A program made the position numbers and the translations under genes. From assembly GCF_022669055.1 (NCBI RefSeq), contig NZ_JAJMLW010000003.1, positions 124,001 through 188,000 on the forward strand: DNA of 64,000 nt, given 5' to 3'. Below, piece by piece: positions 8,067 to 18,950 of the stretch. The DNA is from Adlercreutzia faecimuris. GTDB taxonomy: Bacteria; Actinomycetota; Coriobacteriia; Coriobacteriales; Eggerthellaceae. The notes beneath the pieces are model-generated. The model saw only the letters and a program-made list of their open reading frames with translations, was not told where the DNA came from and did no database searches. How positions within the stretch are numbered: the stretch's first letter is position 1; each line of letters begins with the position of its first letter.

Positions 8067-10448
8067 ATGGACATCAAACGCATCCTGGCTAGCGCCCCGC
8101 GCAAGCACGACGTGGGAGAGCCCGCGCCCCTCACCACCCCGTGGGGCGAGGCGCTCGACCCCGCCCGTGTGCGCGCCGAGCATCCCCATCCCCAGTTCGC
8201 GCGCGAGGACTTCCGCCTGCTCAACGGCTGGTGGCAGTACGCCATCGTGCCCACGTTGGACGCGGCGCGGTCGTGGGCGAAGGTGCGCCCGCCGGCACGC
8301 TACGACGGGCGCATCCTCGTGCCGTTCTCGCCCGAGGCCCCGCTGTCGGGCGTGGGCCGCACGGTGCGTCCGGACGATCTGCTGTGGTACCGCCGCGCCT
8401 TCGCCACGCCCGCCCTGGACGAGGGCGCGCGCTGCGTGCTGCACTTCGAGGCCGTCGACTACGCCTGCGCCTGCTACGTGAACGGCGAGCTGGCCGGGTG
8501 CCACGAGGGCGGCTACCTGCCGTTCTCCTTCGACGTGACCGACCTCCTGCACGAGCGGCCCGACCACCTGCCTGCCCACGGCATCATCGAGGAGAACGAG
8601 GTGGAGCTGTGCGTGTGGGATCCGAGCGAGGCGGGCACGCAGCCGCGCGGCAAGCAGCGCATCGACCACGGCGGCATCTGGTACACCGCCCAGAGCGGCA
8701 TCTGGCAGCCGGTATGGCTGGAGGTGGTGCCCGCCTGCCGGGTGCAGGCGCTCGCGCTGCGGCCCGACGCGGTGGCCGGGATGCTGAACCTCACGGTGGG
8801 CATCCACGGCGCGGGCCGGCTCCTCCACGTGGACGTGGCCGCGGCGGACGGGACGCTCGTCGCGCGCGAGACGGTGCGCGTGGAAGCCGAGGGCATTGCC
8901 CCCGAGGTGCAACTTCCCATTCCCGACCTGCGGCTCTGGAGCCCGGGTGACCCGTACCTCTACGGCGTGACCCTGCGCTACGGCCATGACGTGGTGCACA
9001 GCTACGCCGCCTTCCGCACCGTGGAGGTGGCCCGCGACGACCAGGGGGCCTTCCGCTTCCTGCTCAACGGCGAGCCGCTGTTCCTGCGCGGCGTGCTCGA
9101 CCAGGGCTACTGGCCCGACGGCCTGATGACGGCCCCGTCGGACGAGGCGCTGGCCTTCGACGTGCAAGCCATGCGCGACGCCGGGTTCAACCTGCTGCGC
9201 AAGCACCTGAAGGTGGAGGCCGACCGCTGGTACTACCACTGCGACCGCCTGGGCATGCTCGTGTGGCAGGACATGGTGAGCGGCGGCGGGCCGCTCAATG
9301 CGTGGGAGACCAGCTACAAGCCGACGCTGCTGCGCCGGTCATGGGGATCCTACGCCGACGACACGCCGCGCCACCGCCAGCGGCTCTCGGCGGGGGACGA
9401 GGCCTACCGCGACCAGTGGCGCGCGGCGTGCCGCGAGACGGTGGCCTACCTGGCCGACCACCCCTGCGTGGTGACCTGGGTGCTGTTCAACGAGGGCTGG
9501 GGGCAGTTCGACGCCGCCGTGGCGACGGCCGAGGTGCGCGCGCTCGACCCGACGCGCCCGGTGGACGCCGTGAGCGGCTGGTACGACCAGCACTGCGGCG
9601 ACTTCCTGAGCGTGCACGACTACTTCCGCCCGCTGGCGGTGTACCCGGACGACCCGGCGCGCCTAGTGGGCGCCGCGGCGGCTCGCGGGGGCCGCGCCTT
9701 CGTGATATCGGAGTTCGGCGGCCTTGCCCTCGGGGTGCAAGATCATGTGGCCTACCAGGGAATCTACGGCTATGATACCTTCGACGGCGCCACGGCGTGG
9801 GCCGCTGGCGTGCGCGATGTGCTGGCCGCGGCCGACGCGCTGGAGGCGCGGGGGCTGGCCGGCTGGGTGTACACGCAGCTGTCGGACGTGGAGGAGGAGG
9901 CCAACGGCATCCTCACCTATGATAGGCGCGTGAACAAGCTGGCGCTGGCCGACCGGGAGGCGCGCGCCCGCGCGGCGGCGGACGCGGGCGGCGACGGGGC
10001 GGGAGCGTCCGCGCCCGCCGCGGTGGGGGACGCTGAACCCGGGGATGCCGTGGGCACGCCCGCGCTCGCGGATGTGCCCGCCGATGGCGAGCGCGCCCAC
10101 GCAGCGCCGGCCCATGCTCGCCGCGAGGCGCCCGCACCGGATGCGCCCGCCGCGGTGGGGGACGCTGCCGAGGGCGACGCGCCCGCCCCCGCGCCCGCGG
10201 ACGACCCGGATGCCCCGGCGTCCGCGCCGCGCCTCGCGGCAAGCCTGGCGGCGGCGGGCTCTCGCGTCGCGGGTACGTGGGCTCCTCGTGCCGCGGCGGC
10301 GCGCTCCCGCGCGGGGGATGCGTGGACGGCCCGCGCCGAGGCGACGCGGTCGTGGGCGCGGGAGCGGGCGGACTGGATCCGCGAGACGATCGATTCGCTG
10401 CGCGAGCCCGAGGTGCGGGTGCCGCGGGGAAGGGAGCAGAGGCCATGA
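8067..10448 (+). CDS. Glycoside hydrolase family 2 (beta-galactosidase/glucuronidase type)
   Basis: 793 residues. It has the GH2 order: a jelly-roll sugar-binding domain (about 40-210), an Ig-like domain (about 215-330), then a TIM barrel. The acid/base is Glu476 in VLFNEGWGQFD and the nucleophile is Glu549 in VISEFGG. No signal peptide, so the substrate is probably cleaved inside the cell. Residues about 635-793 are an Ala/Pro/Asp-rich tail ending in a helix with several Trp and Arg (WTARAEATRSWARERADWIR); this is not part of the GH2 core. Its stop overlaps galK (ATGA). With galK and galT downstream, a galactoside substrate is inferred. Confidence 0.88.
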   Translation: MDIKRILASAPRKHDVGEPAPLTTPWGEALDPARVRAEHPHPQFAREDFRLLNGWWQYAIVPTLDAARSWAKVRPPARYDGRILVPFSPEAPLSGVGRTVRPDDLLWYRRAFATPALDEGARCVLHFEAVDYACACYVNGELAGCHEGGYLPFSFDVTDLLHERPDHLPAHGIIEENEVELCVWDPSEAGTQPRGKQRIDHGGIWYTAQSGIWQPVWLEVVPACRVQALALRPDAVAGMLNLTVGIHGAGRLLHVDVAAADGTLVARETVRVEAEGIAPEVQLPIPDLRLWSPGDPYLYGVTLRYGHDVVHSYAAFRTVEVARDDQGAFRFLLNGEPLFLRGVLDQGYWPDGLMTAPSDEALAFDVQAMRDAGFNLLRKHLKVEADRWYYHCDRLGMLVWQDMVSGGGPLNAWETSYKPTLLRRSWGSYADDTPRHRQRLSAGDEAYRDQWRAACRETVAYLADHPCVVTWVLFNEGWGQFDAAVATAEVRALDPTRPVDAVSGWYDQHCGDFLSVHDYFRPLAVYPDDPARLVGAAAARGGRAFVISEFGGLALGVQDHVAYQGIYGYDTFDGATAWAAGVRDVLAAADALEARGLAGWVYTQLSDVEEEANGILTYDRRVNKLALADREARARAAADAGGDGAGASAPAAVGDAEPGDAVGTPALADVPADGERAHAAPAHARREAPAPDAPAAVGDAAEGDAPAPAPADDPDAPASAPRLAASLAAAGSRVAGTWAPRAAAARSRAGDAWTARAEATRSWARERADWIRETIDSLREPEVRVPRGREQRP

Positions 10449-11791
10449 TGAGCGAGCCCTGGGAGTGGGAGCCGGCCGCCAACGCGCGCGCCGAGGCGTC
10501 GGACGTCGTGGTGGCGGCGATGCAGGCGCGCCTGGAGGAGCGCTTCGCGGCGGCCTTCGGCGGCGCGCTCGGCTCGGCGCGCCCCGACGCCGTCCCGCGC
10601 GACGCCGCCTTCGCCCGGCGCGCCTCCCACGGCCCGCGGGTGCTGGCCTCGGCCCCGGGGCGCCTGGAGCTGGCCGGCAACCACGTCGACCACCAGGGCG
10701 GCCAGGTCATATCCGCCGCCATCGACGAGCGCCTGTGGGGCCTCGGCGCGCGCAACGGCCTCGACGTCATCCGCGTGTCCATGGAGGGCTTCGGCGAGGC
10801 CGCCATTGACCTGTCCGACCCCTCCTGGGACGCCCCGCGCCCCGCGGAGCGCGGCACCTCGGCCGCCCTCGTGCGTGGCATGGCCGCCGCCTTCGCCGCC
10901 GCCGGCGGCCACGTGCGCGGCTTCGACCTGGCCACGGCCGCCAACGTGCCCGCCGGCGCCGGGCTCTCCTCCTCGGCCGCCTTCGAGATGATGGTCGGCG
11001 CCGCCATCGAGGCCCTCCTGGGCGCAGGCGGCGCCTCCGCGGTGCCGGCCGACCCGGTGGCCCTCGCCCTGGCCGGCTGCCGCGCCGAGGGCGCCTACTT
11101 CGGCAAGGGAAGCGGCGCCCAGGATCAGCTGGCGAGCGCCTGCGGCGGCGTGCTGCTGCTCGACTTCGCCGGCGAGCGGCCCCAGGTGAGCCCCGTCCCC
11201 TTCGACGCGGCCGCCCACGGCTACGCGCTCGTGCTGGTGGACAGCCGCCACGACCACTCGTTCCACACCGACGAGTTCTGCGCCATCCCCGCCGACATGC
11301 GCGCCGTGGCCAACCTGCTGGGCGCCGCGCGCCTGGGCGACGTGCCGCCCGAGCGCTTCTTCGCCAGCCTGCGCCAGGTGCGCCACGAGCTGGGGGACCT
11401 GCGGGCCCTGCGCGCGCTGCACTACTACGACGAGGTGGCGCGCGTGGCCGACCAGCGCCTCGCCCTGGACCTGGGCGACTTCCGCGCGTTCCTCGCCGCG
11501 GCGCGCGTGTCCGGCGCGTCGTCGGCCCAGTTCCTGCAGAGCGTCTCGAGCCACGGCGAGGGCGGCCGCGCCCACCAGCCGGCCATGGCCATCCTGGGGC
11601 TGTGCTCGCACCTGCTCGGCGAGCGCGGCGCGTGGCGCATCCACGGCGGCGGCTTCGGCGGCAGCGTGCTGGCCTTCGTGCCCACAGGCGAGCTGGACGG
11701 CTTCACGGCCGCCATCGACGAGATGCTCGGCTACGCGGCCTGCTCGGTGGTGGAGGCCGGCGCCCCCGGCGTCTGGGCGCGCGAGCTCTGA
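10445..11791 (+). CDS. galK: Galactokinase
   Basis: 448 residues, GHMP kinase family: phosphorylates galactose at C1 with ATP. Motif 1 is GRLELAGNHVDHQGG (about 71-85), motif 2 PAGAGLSSSAAFE (about 168-180), and motif 3 HGGGFGGS (about 400-407). The usual GEHTD of galactokinases reads GNHVD here, seen in some divergent members. It overlaps the GH2 stop by 4 bp and the galT start by 1 bp, so the three genes form a coupled operon. ATG codons at 10445 and 10448 are both possible; AGGGAGCAGAGG precedes them. Confidence 0.92.
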   Translation: MMSEPWEWEPAANARAEASDVVVAAMQARLEERFAAAFGGALGSARPDAVPRDAAFARRASHGPRVLASAPGRLELAGNHVDHQGGQVISAAIDERLWGLGARNGLDVIRVSMEGFGEAAIDLSDPSWDAPRPAERGTSAALVRGMAAAFAAAGGHVRGFDLATAANVPAGAGLSSSAAFEMMVGAAIEALLGAGGASAVPADPVALALAGCRAEGAYFGKGSGAQDQLASACGGVLLLDFAGERPQVSPVPFDAAAHGYALVLVDSRHDHSFHTDEFCAIPADMRAVANLLGAARLGDVPPERFFASLRQVRHELGDLRALRALHYYDEVARVADQRLALDLGDFRAFLAAARVSGASSAQFLQSVSSHGEGGRAHQPAMAILGLCSHLLGERGAWRIHGGGFGGSVLAFVPTGELDGFTAAIDEMLGYAACSVVEAGAPGVWAREL

Positions 11792-13437
11792 TGGAGCGGG
11801 CCGCGAGGGGGCGGGGCCCCGCCGGGCGAGCCGCGGACGCGCCGGACGCGTCGGCGTCGCGCGTGGTGCCCGCGAGCGCGGCCGGGCCCGCCGAGTCCGC
11901 CGCGGGCGCGCCGGCGTCCGCGGGCGGGCGCGTCGCGGACGACGCCGCCATCCCGCCGCCGGCGCGGGTGCGCGCCCGGTTCGCGGCCCTCGAGGCCGCA
12001 GAGGGCGCCGAGGCGGCCGTCCGCTGGCTCTACGAGGCCGAGCGCGCCTGCGGCTATATCCGGGAGGAGGCCGTCGCCCGCAACGTCTGCTGGGAGTCGG
12101 CGGCGCCCTGCGGCATGCTCGAGCTGACGATCAACCGCGCCAAGCCCGAGAAGGATCCCCGCGCCATCGCCGCCGCCTACGAGGCCGAGCGCGCGGCCGC
12201 CCCCGGCCCCGCGCCCGCCGCGCGCGAGCCGCGCTGCGACCTGTGCTGGGAGAACGAGGGCTGGCCGGGCAGTTCTGCGCACCCCGCCAAGCCGGGGCTG
12301 CGCATCGTGCCGGTCGAGCTGGGCGGCGAGCCCTGGGGCCTCCAGTTCTCGCCCTACGCCTACTTCCCCGAGCACTGCATCGTGCTGGCGGCCGAGCACC
12401 GTACCATGCGGGTGGACGCGGCGGCCGTCGCGCGCCTGCTCGACTTCGCCGACCGCTTCCCGTTCTACTTCGTCGGGTCGAACGCGGGGCTGCCCGTGGT
12501 GGGCGGCTCCATCCTCTGCCACGACCACTACCAGGGCGGCCGTCATGTGTTTCCCCTGATGAAGGCGCCGGTTGAGCAGGAGCTCGCGCTCGACGGCCTG
12601 CCGGGCGTCCGGGCCGGCGTCGTCCGCTGGCCGGCGAGCGTGCTGCGCCTGGCCGCGTCCGATCGCGCGCCGCTGCTGGCTGCCGCGGCCCGGGTGATGG
12701 CCGCCTGGGAGCGCTTCGACGACGAGGCCGCCGGCATCCTCGCCCGCACCGACGCGCCCCACAACGCCGTGAGCCCCATCCTGCGCCGCCTCGCCCCGAG
12801 CGCGGGCTGGGCCGGCGCCGGCTTTCCCGCGGAGCCCGGCGCCTCCGGAGCCGCCGATGCCGCCGCCGACGCCGTCGACGCGCCGATCTACGTCCTCGAC
12901 CTGGTGCTGCGCAACAACCGCGCGACGCCCGGGCGCCCCTTCGGCCTGTTCCACCCCGACGAGTCGCTCTTCCATATAAAGAAGGAGAACATCGGCCTCA
13001 TCGAGGTCATGGGGCGTGCCATCCTGCCGGGCCGCCTGGCGCGCGAGCTGCCCGTCGTCCAGCGCGCGCTCTGGGACGCCGCGGCGGCGGGGGAGGCGCC
13101 GGACGCCCTGCGGGCGCGCCTCGCCGCCGACCCGCTTGCCGCACCCCACGCCCCCTGGGCCGCCGACGTCCTCGCCCGCCGCCGCGCCGACCTGCGCGCC
13201 GAGGCCGTCGCTCCGGGCGCCTCTGCGTCGACCGGCGTCGCAGCCTCCGCGCCTGCCGAGGCCGCTGCGTCGGACGCGCCCGCCGCCGACCTCCTCGCCC
13301 CCGTCCTGCGCGACGAGGTCGCCCAGGTCTTCCACCAGGTGCTCCAGGCCACCGCCGTCTTCAAGCCCGACGCCGCCGGCCGCGCGGCCCGTGCCCGCCT
13401 CCTCGCCGCCCTCGGCGCCCGTCCGGCCCGCCCGTAG
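11791..13437 (+). CDS. galT: UDP-glucose-hexose-1-phosphate uridylyltransferase (type 2)
   Basis: 548 residues. It matches the Firmicutes-type GalT (about 490-510 residues), not the short E. coli form. CDLCWENEG starts near residue 150, and the active-site block LCHDHYQGGRH is around His244-His246. The Leloir step moves UMP from UDP-glucose to galactose-1-phosphate. An Ala/Pro-rich N-terminal extension of about 55 residues and a similar stretch near the C-terminus explain the extra length. It starts on the last base of galK (TGATG). No galE or mutarotase is in this window. Its last 73 bp are duplicated at 13669-13741. Confidence 0.9.
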   Translation: MERAARGRGPAGRAADAPDASASRVVPASAAGPAESAAGAPASAGGRVADDAAIPPPARVRARFAALEAAEGAEAAVRWLYEAERACGYIREEAVARNVCWESAAPCGMLELTINRAKPEKDPRAIAAAYEAERAAAPGPAPAAREPRCDLCWENEGWPGSSAHPAKPGLRIVPVELGGEPWGLQFSPYAYFPEHCIVLAAEHRTMRVDAAAVARLLDFADRFPFYFVGSNAGLPVVGGSILCHDHYQGGRHVFPLMKAPVEQELALDGLPGVRAGVVRWPASVLRLAASDRAPLLAAAARVMAAWERFDDEAAGILARTDAPHNAVSPILRRLAPSAGWAGAGFPAEPGASGAADAAADAVDAPIYVLDLVLRNNRATPGRPFGLFHPDESLFHIKKENIGLIEVMGRAILPGRLARELPVVQRALWDAAAAGEAPDALRARLAADPLAAPHAPWAADVLARRRADLRAEAVAPGASASTGVAASAPAEAAASDAPAADLLAPVLRDEVAQVFHQVLQATAVFKPDAAGRAARARLLAALGARPARP

Positions 13438-13438
13438 C
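13366..13438 (+). repeat. galT 3' end, copy 1 of a 73-bp direct repeat
   Basis: The last 24 codons of galT plus stop are repeated at 13669-13741 with 2 mismatches in 73. The two copies flank element B1. Confidence 0.93.
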
Positions 13439-13448
13439 ACGCCATTTC

Positions 13449-13616
13449 CGGTTTCATATCCATTTTCGCGAGTTTCCCGAGGCTCGGCGGCCCCGAATCG
13501 CCCGAAATCGCCCGTCGGGGCGTCCGCCGTTTTTCGCGACCTGGGCAAACGTCGCCGACGCGCCCGCCGCGCCCCCGTCAAGCCTCGGGAAACTCGACGA
13601 AATGGATATGAAACCG
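13449..13616. repeat. Paired-arm intergenic element B1
   Basis: Arms 13449-13484 and 13581-13616 are 36-bp inverted copies with 3 mismatches (TTTCATATCCATTT outside, GTTTCCCGAGGCT inside) around a 96-bp core. The core carries GCGACCTGGGCAAACGTCG (GACCTGGG at 13538-13545). Same class as B3 at 48765; inner arm shared with B2. Confidence 0.9.
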
Positions 13617-13668
13617 CCTTTCCGCGTCCAGCAGGGCGCTTCGCCCGCCTGGCGCGCCCGCCGCCCTG

Positions 13669-13741
13669 CCCGACGCCGTCGGCCGCGCGGCCCGTGCCCG
13701 CCTCCTCGCCGCCCTCGGCGCCCGCCCGGCCCGCCCGTAGC
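13669..13741 (+). repeat. Duplicated galT 3' end, copy 2
   Basis: 97% identical to 13366-13438 including the stop codon, but without a reading frame of its own. It lies just beyond element B1 and 112 bp before ettA, so it is a relic of a duplication or insertion event. Confidence 0.93.
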
Positions 13742-13852
13742 GCGTTTTCCTGCTCTTCCCGTGCGCGGCGCGGCCGGCGGCTGGCAAACTCCCCGCGCCC
13801 ATGCGACAATACGCAGGTTCGTACCCCCATCAGGAAAGCGAGAGCAAGCACC

Positions 13853-15532
<1,680 letters not shown>

Positions 15533-15562
15533 CGCCGCGGGGGGGCGGCTGGCGCCGCGAGA

Positions 15563-15600
15563 CGAGAAGGGGGCCTCCCGCATGGGAGGCCCCCTTCTCG
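15563..15600. terminator. Strong bidirectional hairpin between ettA and ackA
   Basis: A perfect 17-bp stem (15563-15579 with 15584-15600) with loop GCAT lies between two convergent genes. There is no U-run on either side, so it may act as a transcript end stabiliser as well as a terminator. Confidence 0.8.
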
Positions 15601-15612
15601 ATTGCAGCCGCG

Positions 15613-16866
15613 CTACACCAGCGTCTGCTCCACCTCGTCGTCGGCGCCGGCGGCGAGGACCTCGGCCAGGCGCAGCTCGTCGACGATCTTCTCGACGTCG
15701 CGGGCGATCATCAGCTCCTCGTTGGTGGGGATCACCATGATCTTCACGCGCGAGCGGTCCTCGGATATGATGCGCTCGCCGGTGCGCAGGCGGTTTCTGC
15801 GCGCGTCGAGCACGATCCCCAGCGGCTCCAGCCCGGCCAGGCACTTCTCGCGCATGTACTCGGAGTTCTCGCCCACGCCGGCCGTGAACACGATGGCGTC
15901 GGCGCCGCCGAGCACGGCGAAGTACTGCCCGATGTAGCGCTTGATGAAGTACGCGTACAGCTCGAGCGCCAGCACCGCGCGCTCGTTGCCCGCCAGCGCC
16001 GCCTCCTCCACCGCGCGCAGGTCGCTCGACACGCCGGACACGCCCAGAAGGCCGCTGCGCTTGTTCATGATCTCGTTCATCTGCTCGGGCGTGTAGCCGA
16101 GCCGCGTCTGGATGTGGGTGACCACGGCCGGGTCGATGGTGCCGCAGCGCGTGCCCATCATGAGCCCGTCGAGTGGCGTGAGGCCCATGGTGGTGTCAAC
16201 GGCTACGCCGTGGTCGACGGCCGCGATGGAGGCGCCGTTGCCCAGGTGGCACGTGATGAGCCGCAGGTCGTACACGTCGGCGCCGATCATCTTGGCGGCG
16301 TGGCGCGCGACGTAGCGGTGCGACGTGCCGTGGGCGCCGTACTTGCGGATCTGGTAGTCGGTGTAGTACTCGTAGGGCAGGGGGTAGACGTAGGCGCGCG
16401 GCGGCAGTGTCTGGAAGAAGGCGGTGTCGAAGACGGCTACCTCCGGGATGCCGGGCATGAGCTCGCGGCAGGCGCGGATGACGTGGAGCGCCGGTGGGTT
16501 GTGCAGCGGCGCGAGCTCCGAGCAGACGGCGATCTTGTCGAGCACGTCGTCGTCGATGAGGGTGGACTCGCTGAAGAACTCGCCGCCCGACACGATGCGG
16601 TGGCCGATGGCGTCGATGTCGGCCAGGTCGCGGATGGGGCCGCGCTCGGCCTCGGTGAGCACGGCGAGCACGAGCTGCAGGGCGTCGTGGTGGTCGCGCA
16701 TGGGCTCGGCGCGCTTGAGCTCGCCCAGGCCGCGGTCGAACTTGTGGACGGCGTCGGGGCCGCCTACGCGCTCGCACAGGCCGCGGATGAGCACGGTGCC
16801 GTCGGCCAGGTCGATGAGCTGGTACTTGAGCGACGAGCTGCCGGCGTTGAGCGTGAGGACCTTCAT
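15613..16866 (-). CDS. ackA: Acetate kinase
   Basis: 417 residues. Opens MKVLTLNAGSSSLKYQL, the family's first signature, and contains GAHGTSHRYV, HLGNGAS and FTAGVGENS. It interconverts acetyl phosphate plus ADP with acetate plus ATP, the substrate-level phosphorylation step of acetate fermentation. The usual partner pta is not adjacent. The ATG at 16866 follows AAAGGAACG. Confidence 0.96.
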   Translation of the reverse strand: MKVLTLNAGSSSLKYQLIDLADGTVLIRGLCERVGGPDAVHKFDRGLGELKRAEPMRDHHDALQLVLAVLTEAERGPIRDLADIDAIGHRIVSGGEFFSESTLIDDDVLDKIAVCSELAPLHNPPALHVIRACRELMPGIPEVAVFDTAFFQTLPPRAYVYPLPYEYYTDYQIRKYGAHGTSHRYVARHAAKMIGADVYDLRLITCHLGNGASIAAVDHGVAVDTTMGLTPLDGLMMGTRCGTIDPAVVTHIQTRLGYTPEQMNEIMNKRSGLLGVSGVSSDLRAVEEAALAGNERAVLALELYAYFIKRYIGQYFAVLGGADAIVFTAGVGENSEYMREKCLAGLEPLGIVLDARRNRLRTGERIISEDRSRVKIMVIPTNEELMIARDVEKIVDELRLAEVLAAGADDEVEQTLV

Positions 16867-16981
16867 CGGCGTTCCTTTCGGGTGGGGTGGGGGAGCGCGG
16901 CGCGCGGCGGCGGGATGCCGGCGCGGGGCGCGGGCGGTGGGGCGTGGCGCCGGGGCGCGAGGTGCGACGGGCTCGGGCGGC

Positions 16982-17443
16982 CTACGCGTCCGCGCGCGCG
17001 GCGGCCGCCTGGGCGGCGCGGGCCGCGTCCTTCTGGGCCAGGTACTCCAGGGTGACGATGCGCGTCTCGAAGGTGCCCGTGGACATGACGTCGCCCGCGT
17101 CGTCGTAGGCGGTGACGCGCCAGATCTGCTTGACGCCCTCGACGCGGTCGAGCTCGGCCACGCCGCGGACGCTGCCCGCGCGCCCGGGCTTGAGGTGGCG
17201 CACGTCCATGCGCGTGCCGAAGGGGCGCTCGGCATCCAGGTCGGCGCGCAGCTCGGCGGCGCGGCTGGCTGCCGTCTCGAGCAGGGCGAGGGTGGCGCCG
17301 CCGTGCACGAAGCCGAAGGGCTGCCGGATGGCGTCGGTGATGGGCATGACGGCCTCGCAGCGCTCGGGCGTGGCCTCGGCGATGCGGATGTCGAGGAGGC
17401 CCACCAGGCCGTCTCGGCTGCGGACGATGTCCTCGTTTCTCAT
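16982..17443 (-). CDS. PaaI-type hotdog thioesterase
   Basis: 153 residues. The hotdog-fold signature FVHGGATLALLETAAS holds the HGG loop and the catalytic acid on the central helix. Such enzymes hydrolyse acyl- or aryl-CoA thioesters. Ends in an Ala-rich tail. The ATG at 17443 follows GAAAGG. It lies 115 bp upstream of ackA on the same strand but has no clear functional link to it. Confidence 0.85.
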   Translation of the reverse strand: MRNEDIVRSRDGLVGLLDIRIAEATPERCEAVMPITDAIRQPFGFVHGGATLALLETAASRAAELRADLDAERPFGTRMDVRHLKPGRAGSVRGVAELDRVEGVKQIWRVTAYDDAGDVMSTGTFETRIVTLEYLAQKDAARAAQAAAARADA

Positions 17444-17622
17444 GGGCGCGCCTTTCGTCTCGGGTTCTTCCGCGCGGTCGGGCCCAGTATAGCGGTGCGC
17501 GCCGCCCGCGCGCCCGGCGAGCGGGCGGCCTCATCCGAACCGTAGGGTGCGCCGCGGCCGCCCGCCGCCCGGCCGGCGCGGGGAGCGCGAAAGGCGCGCA
17601 TTCTGGGCGGGGGGTGCTGCCG

Positions 17623-17817
17623 TGGCCAGGGAATGCCGCGGCAGCGCACATTTTTTCAACTTTGTCGCTACTGCCGGGCGCGGAACTGCGATTTTTCCAG
17701 GGGAAACGCCCGTTTTCGCTTCCGAGGGCTCCCTTTTTGCGGCGTAAAGGGGCGGAGGCGCGTCTTTTCTAGCGACAAAGTTGAAAAAATGTGCGCGGGG
17801 GAGGGGATCGCTGGCCA
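17623..17817. repeat. Paired-arm intergenic element A1
   Basis: Arms 17623-17669 and 17771-17817. The inner 26 bp (GCGCACATTTTTTC then AACTTTGTCGCT) are perfect inverted copies; the outer 21 bp match less but both begin TGGCCAG. The core is 101 bp and holds CCAGGGGAAACGCC at 17697-17710. Inner arms are identical to those of A2 (46471) and A3 (59724). Confidence 0.93.
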
Positions 17818-17835
17818 AGGGGCGTCGCGGGGGCG

Positions 17836-18789
17836 CTAGGCCGGGGCCTGGAGGATGAGGTAGCGGTTGAGGCGGCCTGAGGCGCCGTCGGCGTCGAGGC
17901 GCGCCAGCTCGCGGGAGCCGGGGCGCGCGGCCAGCGCGGCCGCCGCCAGGGCATCGACCTCGGCCTCGTCGAAGTGGTGGCAGTAGCGCCAGGCGCTCGG
18001 CGCGCCCTGCCAGCCGAGGATGCGGTCGCCCGCGTCGAGCGCGGCGGCGTCGATCCCCAGCTCGGCCAGCGCGCGGGCGTGGTCGGCCGCGGCCTTGCGC
18101 GCCAGGCGCCCGTCGTCGAGGAAGCGCCACAGCGACACGGCCGCCACGCCGCCGGGGCGCACGGCGCCGAGCAGGGCCGCGAGCAGGCCGGCACGTGCCT
18201 CGAACCCGGGGATGTGGTGGAGGAACCCGAAGCTGACGGCCAGGTCGCAGGGCGCGGACGCGAGGGCCGCCAGGACGTCGCCGCCGGCCAGCAGTGCGGA
18301 CGCCACGTCCTGGTTGCGGAAGCGCACGCCGTCCGGCGCGGCCGCTTCGGCGGCGAGGGGCGCGCAGTTGTCGACGGCGTCCACGCGCAGCGCGGCGCCG
18401 GGCAGCGCCTCGCCGAGGAAGCGCTCGAAGCGCAGGTTGCCGCAGGCCACGTCCAGCACCGAGAGCGCCGCCGGCGTGCGGGTGCGCCCGCTGCGCGCGC
18501 CGCCCGCATCCGCCCCGCGCCCGCCGCCCCGCGCCGCCGGCGCTGACGGCTCGCAGGCGCGCCTGCCGCGCGTGCCGTCCGGGGCGCCCGCGCCCGTCGC
18601 GCCCCCGCTGCGCGCGCCGCCCGTCGCGCACCCGCCGTCCGGCGCGGCGGCCAGCGCCTCCAACGCCACGGCGAGGCAGCGGCGCCAGCCCTCCCACGGC
18701 ACCTGGCGCGTGGCCGAGAACGACGCGGCCTGCGCGCGGTAGAAGCGCGTGTTCAGGTCGCAGAGCATGCGGGCGGTGACGTCATCCAT
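17836..18789 (-). CDS. SAM-dependent methyltransferase-like protein
   Basis: 317 residues. A class I methyltransferase core follows a variable Gly/Ala/Arg-rich insert (about 50-105): motif I LDVACGNLRFERFLGE, an acidic strand RVDAVDNCAP, and LAVSFGFLHHIPGFE in the motif IV position. Substrate unknown; no tRNA- or protein-specific domain is seen. The ATG at 18789 gives MDDVTARMLC and lies only 6 bp after a TACAAT box (18801-18796 on the minus strand), so the mRNA is probably leaderless. Confidence 0.8.
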   Translation of the reverse strand: MDDVTARMLCDLNTRFYRAQAASFSATRQVPWEGWRRCLAVALEALAAAPDGGCATGGARSGGATGAGAPDGTRGRRACEPSAPAARGGGRGADAGGARSGRTRTPAALSVLDVACGNLRFERFLGEALPGAALRVDAVDNCAPLAAEAAAPDGVRFRNQDVASALLAGGDVLAALASAPCDLAVSFGFLHHIPGFEARAGLLAALLGAVRPGGVAAVSLWRFLDDGRLARKAAADHARALAELGIDAAALDAGDRILGWQGAPSAWRYCHHFDEAEVDALAAAALAARPGSRELARLDADGASGRLNRYLILQAPA

Positions 18790-18795
18790 GGCGTC

Positions 18796-18801
18796 ATTGT
18801 A
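18796..18801 (-). promoter_or_regulatory. -10 box giving a leaderless methyltransferase mRNA
   Basis: TACAAT on the minus strand, 6 bp before the ATG at 18789, places the transcription start at or next to the start codon. No -35 consensus is visible. Confidence 0.5.
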
Positions 18802-18950
18802 CCGCGTCGGCCCGCGTGCTCGCCGCCGGCCCACGTCACGCGGCGCGCCCCCGCCCGCCCCCGCGCTGCGGGACGCGGGGACCCGCCGCCCCGTCTTCCG
18901 CGCCATCTGCCGTCTGCGCGCCCCACGCGCCCGTCCGCGCCCCCGCACGC

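Noticed and set aside
6885-9239. 784-codon minus-strand open frame across the SDR and GH2 genes
   Set aside because: It overlaps two clear genes with intact active sites and shows no protein family; a shadow frame.
17623-17817. Class A element as an intrinsic terminator
   Set aside because: The arms are over 100 bp apart with no terminal U-run, and the same structure occurs between codirectional and convergent genes alike.
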